Counted from the first letter of the stretch, positions 1-11,690 are shown. The stretch: 64,000 nucleotides of DNA from Chloranthus sessilifolius (GCA_021018995.1 CM037592.1:79363301-79427300); one strand, 5' to 3'. Program-made: numbers and translations. The notes: generated by a model from the sequence alone, not told the origin.

Positions 1-561
1 TATATATATTTTAGCATTAAAGTGTTGTAGCTGCTATGGCTGTTGGAGATTGAAGCTTCTGTAGTGTGTCATTTGAGCTGCTGCACTGCTGCATACATCC
101 AGTGCTCAAGATCTTGAAGTTGAAATGTTGTAGCTACAGGTTTGTATAGAGGTGCTCCAATGGTGCAGTGCAGCAGCTATAGAAAGCAGCTAGAAATGTA
201 GTTAAGTGTGCAACTTGTATAGTCTGCTACAGTAGCAATGTGCTCAACATTTGTTCCATTTAACTCCACTGTAGCAACACTCCATAAACTCTGAGCTCCA
301 CCTTTCTCTCTCAGTAGGACTCTAGGACCCCAATGCATGCAAAACAGCCCCAATGATATAAACCATCAGGGTGATTTCTCAATAAATCCATTAGCTTGGC
401 TCAAAATCCTTCCTTCTTGGCTTTGAAATATTGGATTGCTGCATTAAGCTATATTTTCTTGTTATCTATAAAAACACACTTACAAATCATTATTAACTAG
501 CGCAAAAGTCTATTAAAGGTTAGGTTAAGAGGTGGAAAGTGGTATATTTCAGTGCTCAACA
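1..561 (-). mobile_element. Partial 3' LTR of a minus-strand Athila-like element (Athila-L)
   Basis: Read on the minus strand, a polypurine tract (GGTTTGGGGGTG) is followed at once by TGTTGAGCACT, the same layout as the PPT and LTR start of the complete Athila-A copy at 13277-13300. This places the LTR edge at 561. The LTR runs off the left edge of the window, so its full length is unknown. No gene is visible. It is rich in short CTGCTGCA-like and TGCTCAA words. The match is structural, as the LTR body itself does not resemble Athila-A. Confidence 0.6.
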
Positions 562-576
562 CACCCCCAAACCTAA
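562..576 (-). other. Polypurine tract of Athila-L
   Basis: On the minus strand this reads AGGTTTGGGGGTG directly before the LTR. This is where plus-strand DNA priming starts in LTR retrotransposons. It is nearly the same as the tract at 13277-13289. Confidence 0.6.
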
Positions 577-1903
577 TCTTTGTTAGTCCTTGAGCAAAGG
601 AAAAAATTAAAACAGTTATTCTAAAAATTAAAATGCCACTTTCTTAGGGAGCACAGATGCATTTAGCTTATGCATCAAGCCTTTTAAAAACCTAGGTGAT
701 CCCTAGTGGAGGAACGCAGTTTCTTGTGGGTTTTCAGTGAAGATACCCACAAACTTCCCCATTAAAACAGTTAAGTATAGTACAACCAATGACAAAATAG
801 ATCTTAATAAATAAAGCATCATTCCACACCTATTCTTTAAAAATCAAAGGAGATTACAGCAGTAATGCAAACAATTTAAAACTCAAATCAGCATGTGTTA
901 TGCATCACCAATAATCATTTTACATCAAGAATACAATGCGTGAAAATCAGTACTAGGCTCACCTTTAATTCAAAAATCAGGTGTAGGTATAACCCCAATG
1001 AAGTTAAATTTCATACCCAATCCTTACCAGGGCTATCTCTCAGCAATAAAAATCCAAGGTGTTCACATTCTCATCAGCTCAAGATCAGTCACAGACCTCA
1101 AATAGGCCTGCAGGCATGAGCATAGGCATTGCATCTAAGTTCTTGACATCCTCAAGTACTTTTTAGCATTGATTAGACATCCCCTTGCCTCCACATGGCA
1201 ACTCACTTCACTTTGGATTAGCAAGGTCTTTTTGATGGGTTGCAATGTGGCTTATGATTGAGGTTTACAAAGAATAGGAGGGGTAAAATGGATTCAAAAC
1301 TAAAAATCAGCAAGGGAAAGAAGTGATTCATGACTTCACCTTCTTCATCATAGCACAATTTCTCCTTCTTTGATATTTTTTAGATTTAAAGTGGCCAACT
1401 TCTTCTCATCTCTTCAATTTTTAGATGAAGTACTTCACTTGACTTCTCTTTCTATATATATATATATATATATATTTTTTAATTTTATGAAATGCCACAC
1501 ATATCCACTGCTACACTGCTATTTTTGGCTTTCTTTTCTTCTCCTTCTATCAAATGTTAAACTCCTCTCAACTATCTTCAACATCATCTCCTTTACCTTA
1601 TGAATTCTCAAAGTGAAGGTAAGGTTGAATCAAGTCATGAGGTTTAGGTTCAAGTACTCTAGTGCTTGTTGAAGAAAAATGAGTTTAAGGCTCGAAGAGT
1701 GTATGCAAAGGGCAGTTGAATGGGTAGAAATTTTTAATTCAAACTGTCCAAATGAAGGCCTTTGATCATCTCCTTAGTGTCATGAGTGCTGCCAATCAAT
1801 TTCAACTTGGGGTGCCTAACTTCTAGTGACAAGGTGTTGAGTCAGTCAGTTCTTAGAGCAGGAAAAATTGCCACTAACACCCTTCAAAAGAAATTTGATA
1901 GGA
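562..1903 (-). mobile_element. 3' untranslated internal region of Athila-L (minus)
   Basis: The reverse complement resembles the long noncoding region before the 3' LTR of Athila-A (about 11900-13289). Shared stretches include those around 640-760, which match the reverse complement of 13090-13250, and 1150-1290, which match the reverse complement of about 12530-12690. A closer copy is at 40777-41540. No coding sequence is supported. A (TA)n tract lies near 1453-1474. Homology to the 40.8-41.5 kb copy stops at about 1902, where unrelated sequence begins. Confidence 0.65.
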
Positions 1904-2184
1904 TGACTTGTCTGTTATTGTGTATTATAACTATACTAAATTCAAGTCTTAACCTATTGCAAGCGCACAATGGAAATTATAGTCTAGCATACGATCATTC
2001 CCACGAGGAAGTTCATTATCTTATTAATTCTTATTTCTATCTTCTATCTAAATCCTTATCTTAAAATTTTCTATTTATCTTTAAGATTTCTTAATCTACT
2101 AGAGAAATATGAATAAAAGAATAGTTTTCTAAACTAAAGTGCATAAAAATAAATCCTAATCCTCCTTCTTCAGATTAAGGTCGT
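1904..2184 (-). mobile_element. Left part of an Athila-like LTR (Athila-C), split by Athila-A
   Basis: Homology to the Athila 3' untranslated region ends at about 1902, and the next bases are TGACTTGTCTG, a possible LTR end. The sequence continues to 2184, is interrupted by Athila-A, and resumes at 15431 up to a clear LTR edge at 16618. Joined, the piece would be about 1.47 kb, a plausible LTR. The right edge is supported by a PPT-like tract. The left edge is inferred only from loss of homology. Confidence 0.5.
2180..2184. repeat. Left target-site duplication of Athila-A
   Basis: GTCGT lies immediately before the 5' LTR and GTCGC immediately after the 3' LTR (15426-15430). Five bases is the usual duplication for Ty3/gypsy integrases, and one base has diverged. 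Confidence 0.7.
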
Positions 2185-2454
2185 TATTAAGTGGTGAAAA
2201 ATGCCACTTTTCACCCTATAACCTGACCATTGATAGACATGTGAGCACACTAATAAGCTCTTGTCAAGTGCATTTTGTAGACAATAATAAAAGAAGGTAC
2301 TAATGCAGAAAACCACTCAAGAATGCCCAAAAAGGAGCTATCTCTCAGCACAGGACAAACCTAGCAATAGCACACCAGAGGGTAGCACATCACTGGACCG
2401 TTGGAGCGCGTGGCTACAGCAGGGCAAGGAGAAGGAAGTGAAAACAGGTTGAGA

Positions 2455-2990
2455 ACGTCTTATCGATTATTCACCTGAAGGCGTCAATAGGAGCTGAAAC
2501 CAAAGAAAGGAAGAATTCATGCAGTTGAAGAGGTCTTCGATAGGATCTGAAGGCAGAAGAAGGATGAATTCATATGGATTAAGGAGTTCGATAGGATCTC
2601 AGAACCTATCGAGCTGTTGAAAAGGAAGAAGAAACCATCCTATCGAAAACCTGCCTGAAGAGTCAAAGGAACCTATCGAATGGTTTCTTGAACCTATCGA
2701 GATGAGAATGCGGGAACAGAACCTATCGAAGGGTGATTGAGCCTTTCGATAAGACTGAAAGCAAACCTATCAAAATGGCAGAATGAAGAGTAGAACCTGT
2801 CGAAATAGTTTTCCAACCTGTCGAAGAGCTTTTCCAACCTGTCGAATACTCCAAACCAAGGACTGAGAAGGCTGAAACTCCAAGCGAAGAATCATCCTAT
2901 CGAAACCTATCGAATGGATCTGAGAACCTAGCGAAAGGACTAATATACTTGATTTCAACCTGTCGAAAGCTTCCTAAACCTGTCGAAATC
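2455..2990. repeat. Array of CCTATCGA-type motifs in U3 (5' LTR)
   Basis: About 18 variants of CCTATCGA, CCTGTCGA or their complement TCGATAGG occur in some 530 bases. Several are 21 bases apart (near 2794, 2815, 2836). The sequence between motifs is not conserved. The array recurs in the 3' LTR (13560-14095), and a looser version lies after pol (10400-10815). Clustered short motifs in U3 could be protein-binding sites, which is inference. Confidence 0.75.
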
Positions 2991-3196
2991 GTGTACAGAA
3001 CTTCTCATAAATTCAGCTGAGCACATGTTGTACTTCAAAGGACTCACCGCACAATCGAGGCACTTGGTGGTGACCGACACGATTGCCCAGAAGATGCCCT
3101 AGAAAGCCCTAACCGACCCACGTGCTTTAACAGAACTCTAACAAACTTTGACGACCTTCTAGAAGGGATTTTTTATGAGAAAAACAAAGGAGAAAG

Positions 3197-3206
3197 CTAT
3201 ATATAG
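3197..3206 (+). promoter_or_regulatory. TATA box of Athila-A 5' LTR
   Basis: CTATATATAG inside the LTR, repeated at 14293-14302 in the 3' LTR. It is the likely core promoter for the genomic RNA, placed about two-thirds from the LTR start of the U3 half. Confidence 0.7.
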
Positions 3207-4330
3207 AGATCCCCAATTGCCATTGGGGGGGATCGAGATCTGAGCCAAAATTCTGGAGATTAACGCCTGTAGAGCAATTCCATTTTCCTCCTTTAGCCCA
3301 ACCATGGTTGGCTAAATCCCTTGGAGTAGCGAGGGGCGAAGTTAGATCTGTAATTGGGTGAGGTTAAGAGTGCTATTGTAGGTTCCTAGCTGCACAGACT
3401 ACAGATCTGAGAGTATTTCCATTGTAAAGTGACCTTGTTTGCAATGATAATGCTGTTTTTAATGCTTTAATTAGATTTAAACTTCCTTTGGTTCCATTTG
3501 GTGATCAATCGGATTTGTGTAGAGGAGTTGTAGATCATCTCACTCACTTAACTGGTAGACCTCTTGGGTACCATATGATCTTCTTGGATCTGATGCTCCT
3601 GTGATTCCTTGAGTCTATGACCTGGGAATTGTAGCATCTGTAGTAGTTTCAATTATTCTAATTGAGGCTCTGGCTTTGTAGGAGATCTCTAGGATGGTCT
3701 GTGACCATTAAAGTGGACAGATCATAACCTTAAGGTAAACCTAAGCTCAGGCCTCAAATGGATTCATCTGCTGCAATCTATGGATTCGATAAAGTCTATC
3801 GGATGGCCTGTGACCATTAAAGTGGACAGATCATAGCCTTCAGACCAGGTGGATCCTGTGATTTGGAGTGGAATTTATACCCTGCAGCTGTGCTTATAGC
3901 CAGCGAGGGAATTGTGTGCTCTGAACCTCTGTAGCATGATTAATTGAATCTGATTTCAGTGAAAACCAGCCTCCAAGCTACTCTTCTCCATTTTCTGCAT
4001 TTTTACTCTCTTCCCCTGCAAGATCTAAGCTCCCAAACTCGATCAAAGATAGCTTATGTTTAAATTGTAGCTTAGTTTAAGTGACAACTCATTCCAAACC
4101 TCTCCCCTATCTTTTAACTGAATTAGTAATAGCTAGGTGCCAGATCTGACACAAATCTGGAGATTTGTCGTATTTCTAAACAACCTCCCTATGGACATCC
4201 CCTTACCATTCTTTTAAAGCTTGCTACAATAGATCCTGAATACTTGCAGGTCTGTATGAGTGTGTCTGCCTAGTTTTATTATTGATTTTAGACCCTCATT
4301 TGTGGGAAGGCAAGCACACCAACAAGTTTT

Positions 4331-4348
4331 TGGCGCCGCTGTCGGGGA
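4331..4348 (+). other. Primer-binding site of Athila-A, tRNA-Asp type
   Basis: TGGCGCCGCTGTCGGGGA lies six bases after the LTR end. As I remember the plant tRNA-Asp 3' end, the perfect complement would be TGGCGCCGTTGCCGGGGA, so two bases differ. tRNA-Asp priming is typical of Athila elements. The following 4349-4758 is untranslated leader with no gene. Confidence 0.8.
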
Positions 4349-4758
4349 GGCAGTTTAGAAATTAATAGATCTAAGTTTTGATTATAGATTTATAGTTTTT
4401 GTTTGATTTTACTAACTGCATTTGTAAGTTGTGTTATTTTCTAGTAGTTTGTGTGCAGTTTATCAGATCTAAGGCTACCAGTGAGAGGAGAATTGTGTTG
4501 GAGACTGCTCTGTAGTTTGCATCCTTCTACTCCCCTGTTATTTTTCAAATCTGTTGATAATTTTTGTTAGAATAGTTAGAAAATTTGGTTGATTATGTTT
4601 ATTGTGTGTTTGGATCTATTCTGCATTTGAAATCTGAGTGTTGTATGTTTGGTAGGAGGACTTTGCAACCTTAGATTGTCCCACTAAATCCAGAGGTTGA
4701 AAGACTTCTCAGATCCAGACCAACTACACCCACTTTTGTTGCATTTGATTCTGTAGAA

Positions 4759-6254
4759 ATGGGTGAGCAACAGCAGCCGAGAACCCGTAAGGAGTTTAAT
4801 GCACCAGGGATCTTTAATTCTCCCTTTTACATTCAATTCCAAGCTGCTCAGGGAAACTATGAGATAAAATCATCCATCATTCAAATGCTACCCTCATTTC
4901 ATGGCCTGACCAAAGAAGACCCCTATATGCACATTGATGAGTTCTTGGGACCATGCACTATATTTAATATCACAGGTTTGGGGGAGGAGGCCACCAGGAT
5001 GAGACTCTTTCCTTTTTCATTAAAGGACAGAGCCAGGACCTGGTTGTCTTTGCTACCACCTAACAGTATTCAGTCCTGGAGCGATCTCCAATGTCAATTT
5101 TTGGCCAAATTCTTTCCTATATCAAAGACCAGCCAGTTGAGGAAGGGTATCATCTCTTTTACCCAAGATCCAACTGAAGACTTTCATCAATCCTGGGAGA
5201 GATTTAAGGAACTCCTCAAGAAATGCCCCCACCATCAAATCCCTGAATGAAAACTGGTTCAAAGCTTTTATCAGGGAATTGATGCTAAAAGCAGAGATAT
5301 GATAGATGCCTCCTGTGGTGGCACCTATCTCCATAAAACTGCTGAGGAGGCATGAGAGCTCTTTGACATCATCAGTGAGAACTCTATGAAAAGGGAAACC
5401 TTAGCAAGAGATCTAGAGCCTCCTAAATTGATGAAAGAGAACACCTCAAGGGAAAAGATATATGAAGTGAGTGTGCCAAGTGAGTTGGAAAGGAAAGTGG
5501 ACAACCTAACTCTGAAATTTGATAGGCTGATGGGAGCAATGTAGTCACCTGTGGCTGCTAGAGTGGAGGAGGCATGTGCCATATGCCAGTCCCGTGCTTA
5601 TCCCATGGAAGAATGCCCATTTGCTGACCAATTTTTTGATTTTATAACAAAGCATGTGGCTATAGCTCAGTCTTATGGGTAGCAGCCTACTGCTGGGTAT
5701 CAATGGAGGATTCACCCCAATCTGAGGTGGTGACAAGATGGATACCCTAGCCAGCAGCAGCCCGGCAGCCCATGCCCAATAGAAATGCTTAGCCCTATCG
5801 AGAAGGTTATGCCCCAAGGCCTCAGTATCATCAACCCATGGCCCAACATGTAGCTCCTCCTATGCAGCAAGCTGCAGCCCCTCCAGCTGTGAGAACACCA
5901 TCTTTTGAGGAACAAGTTCTATCTTCATTACAGAGCTTGAACACCTTGACCCAAATTGTGCACTCTCACAACCAGAGTAACAAAAAGATAGAGGACCAAC
6001 TTGGTCAGCTGTCTGATGCTCTGACTAGGAGAGAGGGAGGAAGGTTGCCTAGCCAACCACGGGACAATCCACGAAGGCAGTTTGTAGTGGGTGAAGTTTC
6101 CTCCATTTATGAGGAAGCTAAATCTATTACAACTTTGAGAAGTGGTAAGTTAGTCGACAACCAAGTGGGCTGTGAGACTGTGAGGCACTTGGAGGAAGAA
6201 AATGAAGTAATTTCTACCAGCACACAACAAAGACCACCAATGGTGGACTTGTAG
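4759..6254 (+). pseudogene. gag: Athila-A gag (broken)
   Basis: Gag is the capsid/nucleocapsid precursor that packages element RNA. The start ATG at 4759 encodes MGEQQQPRTRKEF, matched by MGEQ at the head of the Athila-B gag copies. The first 163 residues hold the retrotransposon Gag core (MLPSFHGLTKEDPYMHIDEF, then FPFSLKDRARTWL). A TGA at 5248-5250 stands where Athila-B has TGG. Further stops follow near 5355 and 5543, then a frameshift between about 5780 and 5838, after which 5838-6254 is open again. A cysteine-rich stretch (CAICQSRAYPMEEC, near 5576) is the likely remnant of the nucleocapsid. It is non-functional as it stands. Confidence 0.88.
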
Positions 6255-7169
6255 AAACAATCAACTGTGAATAAAGAGGATAATGAGTATCCTCAAGAAA
6301 AGAAAAAACTCAAAAAGAAAGAGACTCCTTTGGCTAAGGCTACAAGTGAGGGAGCAACCCCACACTTGCCATTTCCTAAGGCACTACAAGCACCTTCCCC
6401 TTTTGATAAAGGGCAAGGAAAAGTTGAGGAAATGATGGAGACTTTCAAGTAAGTAAAGATCAATCTGCCTTTACTTGATGCCATTAAACAAGTCCCAACC
6501 TATGCCAAATTCTTAAAAGACCTATGCACCCATAAAAGACAGTCTAGGATACACCTATCCAAGAAAGTTTTTTCAACAGAAAAAGTTAACCATGTCTTGT
6601 CCATTACAACTCCCCCCAAACTTCAAGACCCTGGACTCCCCACCATCCCCTGCATCATTGGGGATCATACCATTGACAAAGCCCTATTAGATCTGGGAGC
6701 AAGTGTAAATTTTCTTCCATATTCAGTATATGAGAAGCTGGGTTTAGGCAAATTAAAGCCCACACATGTTGTTCTCCAGCTGGCTGACAGATCTGAAAGG
6801 AAACCTGTGAGGATAATCGAGAATGTTTTAGTTGGAGTTAACAAATTCTTTTATCCTGCTGACTTTTTGGTACTGGATATGGAACCAGGTAGGAATGCCA
6901 CCTCCATACCTGTGATCCTAGGCAGACCCTTTTTGGCCACAGCTAATGCTTGTATTCAATGCAGGTCTGGAATCATGGAAGTGTCATTTGGAAATATGAA
7001 TGTCAAATTGAATGTATACAACGCAACCAGTCAACCTCATCCTGATGAGGATTGTTTTTCTCTAGATGCAATAGATGATGTTGTCCAGGAAAATGTGAAT
7101 ATGCTGCTACATGGTAAGGAATGGTGTAATGAATTAGCCGAAGTATGGAAAGAAACAGAGGTAGAGTAG
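6255..7169 (+). pseudogene. Athila-A protease region (broken)
   Basis: This stretch follows gag in the same frame and is interrupted by TAG at 6252-6254 and TAA at 6450-6452. A lysine-rich linker precedes a conserved pre-protease segment (FLKDLCTHKRQS). The aspartic protease has the Athila-type active-site motif DLGAS at 6690-6704 and the partner motif VILGRPFL near 6910. This enzyme would cleave Gag-Pol. The frame is open from 6597 to 7169. Confidence 0.85.
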
Positions 7170-8850
7170 GGTCCCACCTCTAAGATCGAGCATGTGAAAC
7201 TTGTCTCTTCTGAAGGTCCACTAGCACAACACCATCTATGGAGGGCTACTTTGTTACCCTTACCACCCCCCTCTCAGACACCCCTATTGCCCTCCCTCAT
7301 CAGTCCCCCAAAAGTGGAGTTAAAGCAGCTCCCAAAATCTTTGAAATATGCCTTTTTAGGAGACAGCACCAAACTGCATGTGATAATCTCTTCTTCCCTC
7401 ACTCCCGAGCAGGAAAAAGAACTACTGTGTGTACTAAAAAGGCATAAGAAGGCAATAGGTTGGACCATTGCAGACCTTGGGGAAATAAATTTTGCTGTGT
7501 GCATGCATAAAATTCATCTCGAGGAAGGATCCAAACCTTCCAGAGAGATGCAGAGGAAGCTCAACCCACACATGCAGGAAGTTGTGATGAAGGAGGTGGT
7601 CAAACTCTTAGATGCTGGGATAATTTATCTCATCTCGGATTCACAATGGGTAGCACCTACCCAGGTCGTACCCAAGAAATCTGGCATTACAGTTGTTGAA
7701 GCAGATTCAGGAGAGGAAATGATTCAGCAGACGGACCAACTTTGGTTGGAGTGAAAAGACCAACAAGGATCACTTCCCACTGTCCTTCATAGACCAAATC
7801 TTGGACAAGCTAGCAGGAAAGGCCTACTACTATTTTCTTAATGGATACTCAGGGTATAATCAGATCCCTGTATACCCTCAGGACTAATAAAATACCACAT
7901 TCACTTGTCCATTTGGGACCTTTGCATACAGAAGGATGCCATTTGGGTTGTGTAATGCACCTGCCACTTTCCAAAGATGCATGTATGTTATCTTTTCTGA
8001 CATGATTGATAAGTTTTTGGAGATCTTTATGGATGATTTCTTCATTTATGGAGATGATTTTGGCCAATGCCTACACCACCTCAGCTCCGTACTGCAAAGG
8101 TGTGAGGAAACCAACTTAGTTCTGAGTTGGGAGAAAAGTTACTTCATGGTGACTCAAGGCACTGTTCTAGGACATGTTGTCTCTCACAAAGGAATCGAGG
8201 TTGATCAAGCTAAGATCGATTTGATTGCTCATTTGCCCCCTCCAAAAACTGTCAATCAAGTTAGGTCATTTTTGGGTCATGCTGGCTTCTACAGAAGGTT
8301 CATCAAGGATTTCAGCAAAATCTCCAAACCCCTCTGCCACCTGTTGTGTCAGGATGTCCCTTTTGACTTAAATGCTGAATGCCAAGTTGCTTTTGAACTG
8401 CTAAAAACTTGTTTGACCACAGCTCTCATTTTACAATCCCCTGATTTCTCCTTGCCATTTGAACTGATGTGTGATGCATCAGATTTTGCCATTGGAGCAG
8501 TATTGGGGCAAAGAAAAGACAAGACACCTTCTGTAGTAGCATACACTAGTAAATCAATGGTTGATGCTCAATTGAATTACACCACAACTGAGAAAGAGCT
8601 ATTAGCCATTGTTTTTGCCTTAGAAAAATTCAGGTCTTATGTGCTGGGATAAAAAATTATTGTGTTCACTGACCACTCAGCCTTGAAATACCTTCTGTCC
8701 AAAAAAGAAGCGAAAGCACGACTAATCAGATGGATTCTTCTCTTACAGGAATTCAATTTAGAGATTAAGGATAAGAAGGGAGTTGAAAACGTGGTGGCTA
8801 ACCATCTATCAAGGATCCAAATAAATGACATAGCAAGTTTGCCCATCAAT
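7170..8850 (+). pseudogene. pol: Athila-A reverse transcriptase and RNase H (broken)
   Basis: The RT N-terminal region (LTPEQEKELL, then VVKLLDAGIIYLISDSQWV, then VVPKKSGITVV) is open to 7754. It then shifts frame, with a double stop at about 7885-7890. RT continues with GTFAYRRMPFGLCNAPATFQ and the catalytic FMDDF at 8026-8040 (both aspartates present). RNase H follows (LMCDASDFAIGAVL near 8465; [21 protein letters not shown] near 8683), broken by a TAA at 8650-8652. Copying of RNA to DNA and removal of the RNA template would be its role. It is dead because of the stops and shift. Confidence 0.9.
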
Positions 8851-10172
8851 GACTCCTTCCCAGATGAGCAGCTTCTGACTATCCAGATAAGTATGCCTTG
8901 GTTTGCCAATATTGTCAACTACCTTGCTGTAGGTAGGATCCCCCCACATTGGAGCAAGGATGACAAAAATCTGTTCTTTGCACAGATTCGACATTACATA
9001 TGGGAGGATCCTTACCTTTTTAAGCATTGTGCAGATCAGGTGATCCGACGTTGTGTACCTGAAACTGAATTTCACAACATCCTAACCATGTGTCATGAAC
9101 AGGCTTGAGGGGGTCACTTCAGTGGTAACAAGACTGCTGCCAAGGTCCTTCAAAGTGGTGTCTACTGGCCTACCCTATTCAAGGATGCTCAACAACACTG
9201 TAAAGCTTGCCATCGATGCTAGTAAATGGGCAGTATTACCAGGAGAAACTCTATGCCCTTTCAACCTATACTTGTTGTTGAACTGTTTGATGTCTGGGGA
9301 ATCGATTTCATGGGACCTTTTCCCCCTTTTGCTGGATACAATTTCATTCTTGTCGATGTGGAATACGTCTCCAAATGGGTCGAAGCCATAGCTACAAGAA
9401 CAAATGATCACAAAGTTGTCATTCAATTCCTGAAAGATAACATCTCCAGATTTGGCTTTCCTAAAGCTATTATTAGTGATGGGGGAAGCCACTTCTGTAA
9501 CAAACCTTTTGACAAACTACTAGAACGATACTCTGTTTCCCACATAGTAGCCACACCCTACTACCCACAAACCAGTGGGCAAGTAGAGATCTCCAACAGG
9601 GAAAATCAAACATATTCTCGAGAAGACTGTGAAATCCGACAGAAGAGATTGGTCCAACAAGTTGATTGATGCCTTATGGGCATACAGAACAACCTATAAA
9701 ACCCCCATAGGCATGTCCCCATTCAGATGAGTCTATGGCAAGGCATGTCATTTGCCTGTTGAATTGCACCACAAGGCATATTGGGCCATTAAAGCAGTGA
9801 ACTCTGACTTACACTGCGAATTCAGAAACCCAGCTTATCCGAGCTGGATGAACTGCGAATAGAGGCTTATGCAAATGCCCGGAGTTACAAGGAGAGAACC
9901 AAAGCTTTCCACGACAGACATTTGCTTCGCAAGGAGTTCAAGCCCAATGACAAGGTTTGGTTGTTCAACTCCAGAATGAAATTCTTTCCAGGGAAGTTGC
10001 AATCTAGATGAGATGGACCTTTCACTGTGGTACACGTTTCCCCATCTGAGCTGTCGAAGTCATGCATCCCACTGATGGCAGAACCCTTAAGGTCAATGGC
10101 AAGAGGCTGAAACTTTGCGTTGACAATATTTGTGACCCTGTAGAGACTGTTGATCTTCAAGATCCTCCAGGC
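8851..10172 (+). pseudogene. pol: Athila-A integrase (broken)
   Basis: The zinc-binding region is recognisable (MCHEQA, stop at 9106-9108, GGHFSGNKTAAKVLQSGVYW, then HCKACHRC followed by two stops near 9220). The catalytic core keeps the D,D-35-E triad: D at 9304-9306 (WGIDFMG), D at 9478-9480 (ISDGGSHF) and E at 9586-9588. A frameshift just after NRE (about 9602) separates the end of the core. The C-terminal part ([16 protein letters not shown], then VYGKACHLPVELHHKAYWAI) lies in another frame with further stops. There is no chromodomain, as expected for Athila. Confidence 0.9.
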
Positions 10173-11129
10173 TAGTACCTGACTTCAATTTGTATCATAT
10201 GTATTTTATCTGATTTATATTTTTGTTTTTTTTTTTCTTTTCACCAATTTCTTTGCAATAAAATGGCCATGACAAGTTCCAGCTATCTAGAATTCAAAGG
10301 CATAAGGTCAGCGGCCAATTTTCTAACTGGTAGCGTAGCAGATGAGCTGCTGGAAGCTAAAGTTAAAATGCTCTGCACACATAGGCCACGTTTTTAAGTT
10401 CATTAACCTCTCGATAGGTCATTTGGACCTTTTCGCTAGGTCAACCGTGAATGTTGATAGGATTGCTGAGGATTTTGATAGGTGTTATGACCTCTCGATA
10501 GGTGAGAACAACTTTGTGATAGGCTCTGAACTCTTGCCTGGAACCTATCGATAAAAGTACACCTGTAATACCCCACCTATCGAAAGGTTGTTCTCACCCA
10601 TCGGCATCCTAACGAAGTGAACGTTCTATCGACCCTCCGTTCGACAGGACACCTACCCATCGCAAGCAGCTAACCTAGCCTATCGAATGCATGTTTATTC
10701 TGTTCGATAGGATGGGTTAAACGTATTGAGAGCATTTAATTGCCTGTCCCACATTTGTTCGACTTCGATAGGAAGCCTTAACCTGTCGTCACTCCACACT
10801 CATCCTATCGAAATCGACCTTCCTCCCCCCACTCCTTCCACGCTTACTGTGCAGTTGCGCTGTGCGGACATTTTACCACGTGTACCATGTACATCTGTGC
10901 ACAACACGAGATTTAAAAACTCCCCGCGCTAAATATAGGCTGCTAGTTAATGCACATTTTTCGTTCCCCATGCTGATTGTTCGAATTCACCATTCATTCC
11001 TAGTCATCAACGACGGCAATATTGAATGCACCGTTTCATATTCCCTCACACTTCAACCTTAAATAGATGCAGATAGCTTGACTTCGGCCCATCCTTTCCT
11101 TTCTACCCTCCACCCTCTTTCTCATAGCT
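10173..11129 (+). other. Post-pol spacer of Athila-A with CCTATCGA-type motifs
   Basis: There is no supported gene. Between about 10400 and 10815 the LTR motif TCGATAGG and its complement recur roughly 15 times in both orientations, with variable spacing. This is where env-like genes sit in some Athila elements, but no long ORF, signal peptide or membrane segment is visible. The short ORFs here are probably chance. Confidence 0.6.
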
Positions 11130-11366
11130 ATGGCAGATGGCAAGCCCACACTCACCCCTGCACAACTCTACCTCTTCTGGCTGGAGACATTACTGCCTAA
11201 GGAACCAGACCCATTGCAGTTCCTCTGGGATGAATATGAGGAGGTCCAGTGGATCCTCGCTAAGGAGGAAATGGACAAAGTTAGGAAGGAGAAGAAGAAG
11301 CTGAAGACCGCACCACCGGTGTCTCTGCCACCATCCTCCTCCACCAACCATCCCCCTGCCCCCTAA
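11130..11366 (+). CDS. Small post-pol ORF of Athila-A, function unknown
   Basis: It encodes 78 residues from ATG at 11130. The protein has a conserved-looking N-terminus (LTPAQLYLFWLETLL), an acidic middle (WDEYEEVQWILAKEEMDKV), a lysine-rich helix (RKEKKKLK) and a proline/serine tail. It has no signal peptide or membrane segment, so I do not call it env. It lies about 300 bases before the internal PPT-like tract. A charged 72-residue ORF occupies a comparable place in Athila-C (19158-19376, minus), but the two do not align convincingly. It may be a real small protein or the end of a decayed env-like gene. Confidence 0.4.
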   Translation: MADGKPTLTPAQLYLFWLETLLPKEPDPLQFLWDEYEEVQWILAKEEMDKVRKEKKKLKTAPPVSLPPSSSTNHPPAP

Positions 11367-11658
11367 CCTTCTTCTTTTTCCTTTTCTTCCTCCCTACCTG
11401 GCTTACAGTTCCTCTTCCACCTGATGCAGGCCGAGGATTTCCCTAAGCCAGGGGGGAGATTTCTTGAACTGTCTGCGATATTTTGTCCACCGGCCCACTT
11501 TTCACTTCCTTTCTGCTTGCACATTGTACTCATGTAATTTACCTCTGTTAATAATAACTTTATTTCTTACTAGCTTTTAATTTTATTTTTGCGCTAAAAT
11601 AAAAAAAAAACAAAAAAAAAAACAAAACATAATGCTCCACCCCATATGATGGAAACAG

Positions 11659-11690
11659 TGAGGACACTGTTTAGTTTAGGTTTGGGGGTA
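11659..11690 (+). other. Internal (second) PPT-like tract of Athila-A
   Basis: GAGGACACTG is followed by a purine/T-rich run ending AGGTTTGGGGGTA. This is almost the sequence of the true PPT before the 3' LTR (AGGTTTGGGGGTG). Equivalents lie at 41804-41838 (Athila-B, minus) and 18394-18430 (Athila-C, minus). A second plus-strand primer (central PPT) is possible. Confidence 0.55.

Larger units (their letters stand above)
2185..4324 (+). repeat. 5' LTR of Athila-A
   Basis: It starts TATTAAGTGG (the 3' LTR has TGTTAAGTGG) and ends CACACCAACA, followed after six bases by the primer site. It is a direct repeat of 13290-15425. U3 holds many copies of a TTCGATAGG / CCTATCGAA motif (about 2455-2990). 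A TATA box lies at 3197, so transcription probably starts near 3230. No coding region. Confidence 0.92.

Noticed and set aside
1370..1603. Hydrophobic ORF repeated at 40991-41185
   Set aside because: Both are readings of the Athila 3' untranslated region on the strand opposite the element. The frame is not kept in Athila-A.
11130..11366. Env-like gene of an Athila endogenous retrovirus
   Set aside because: The ORF is short and has no signal peptide or membrane segment. It is kept only as a small unknown ORF.
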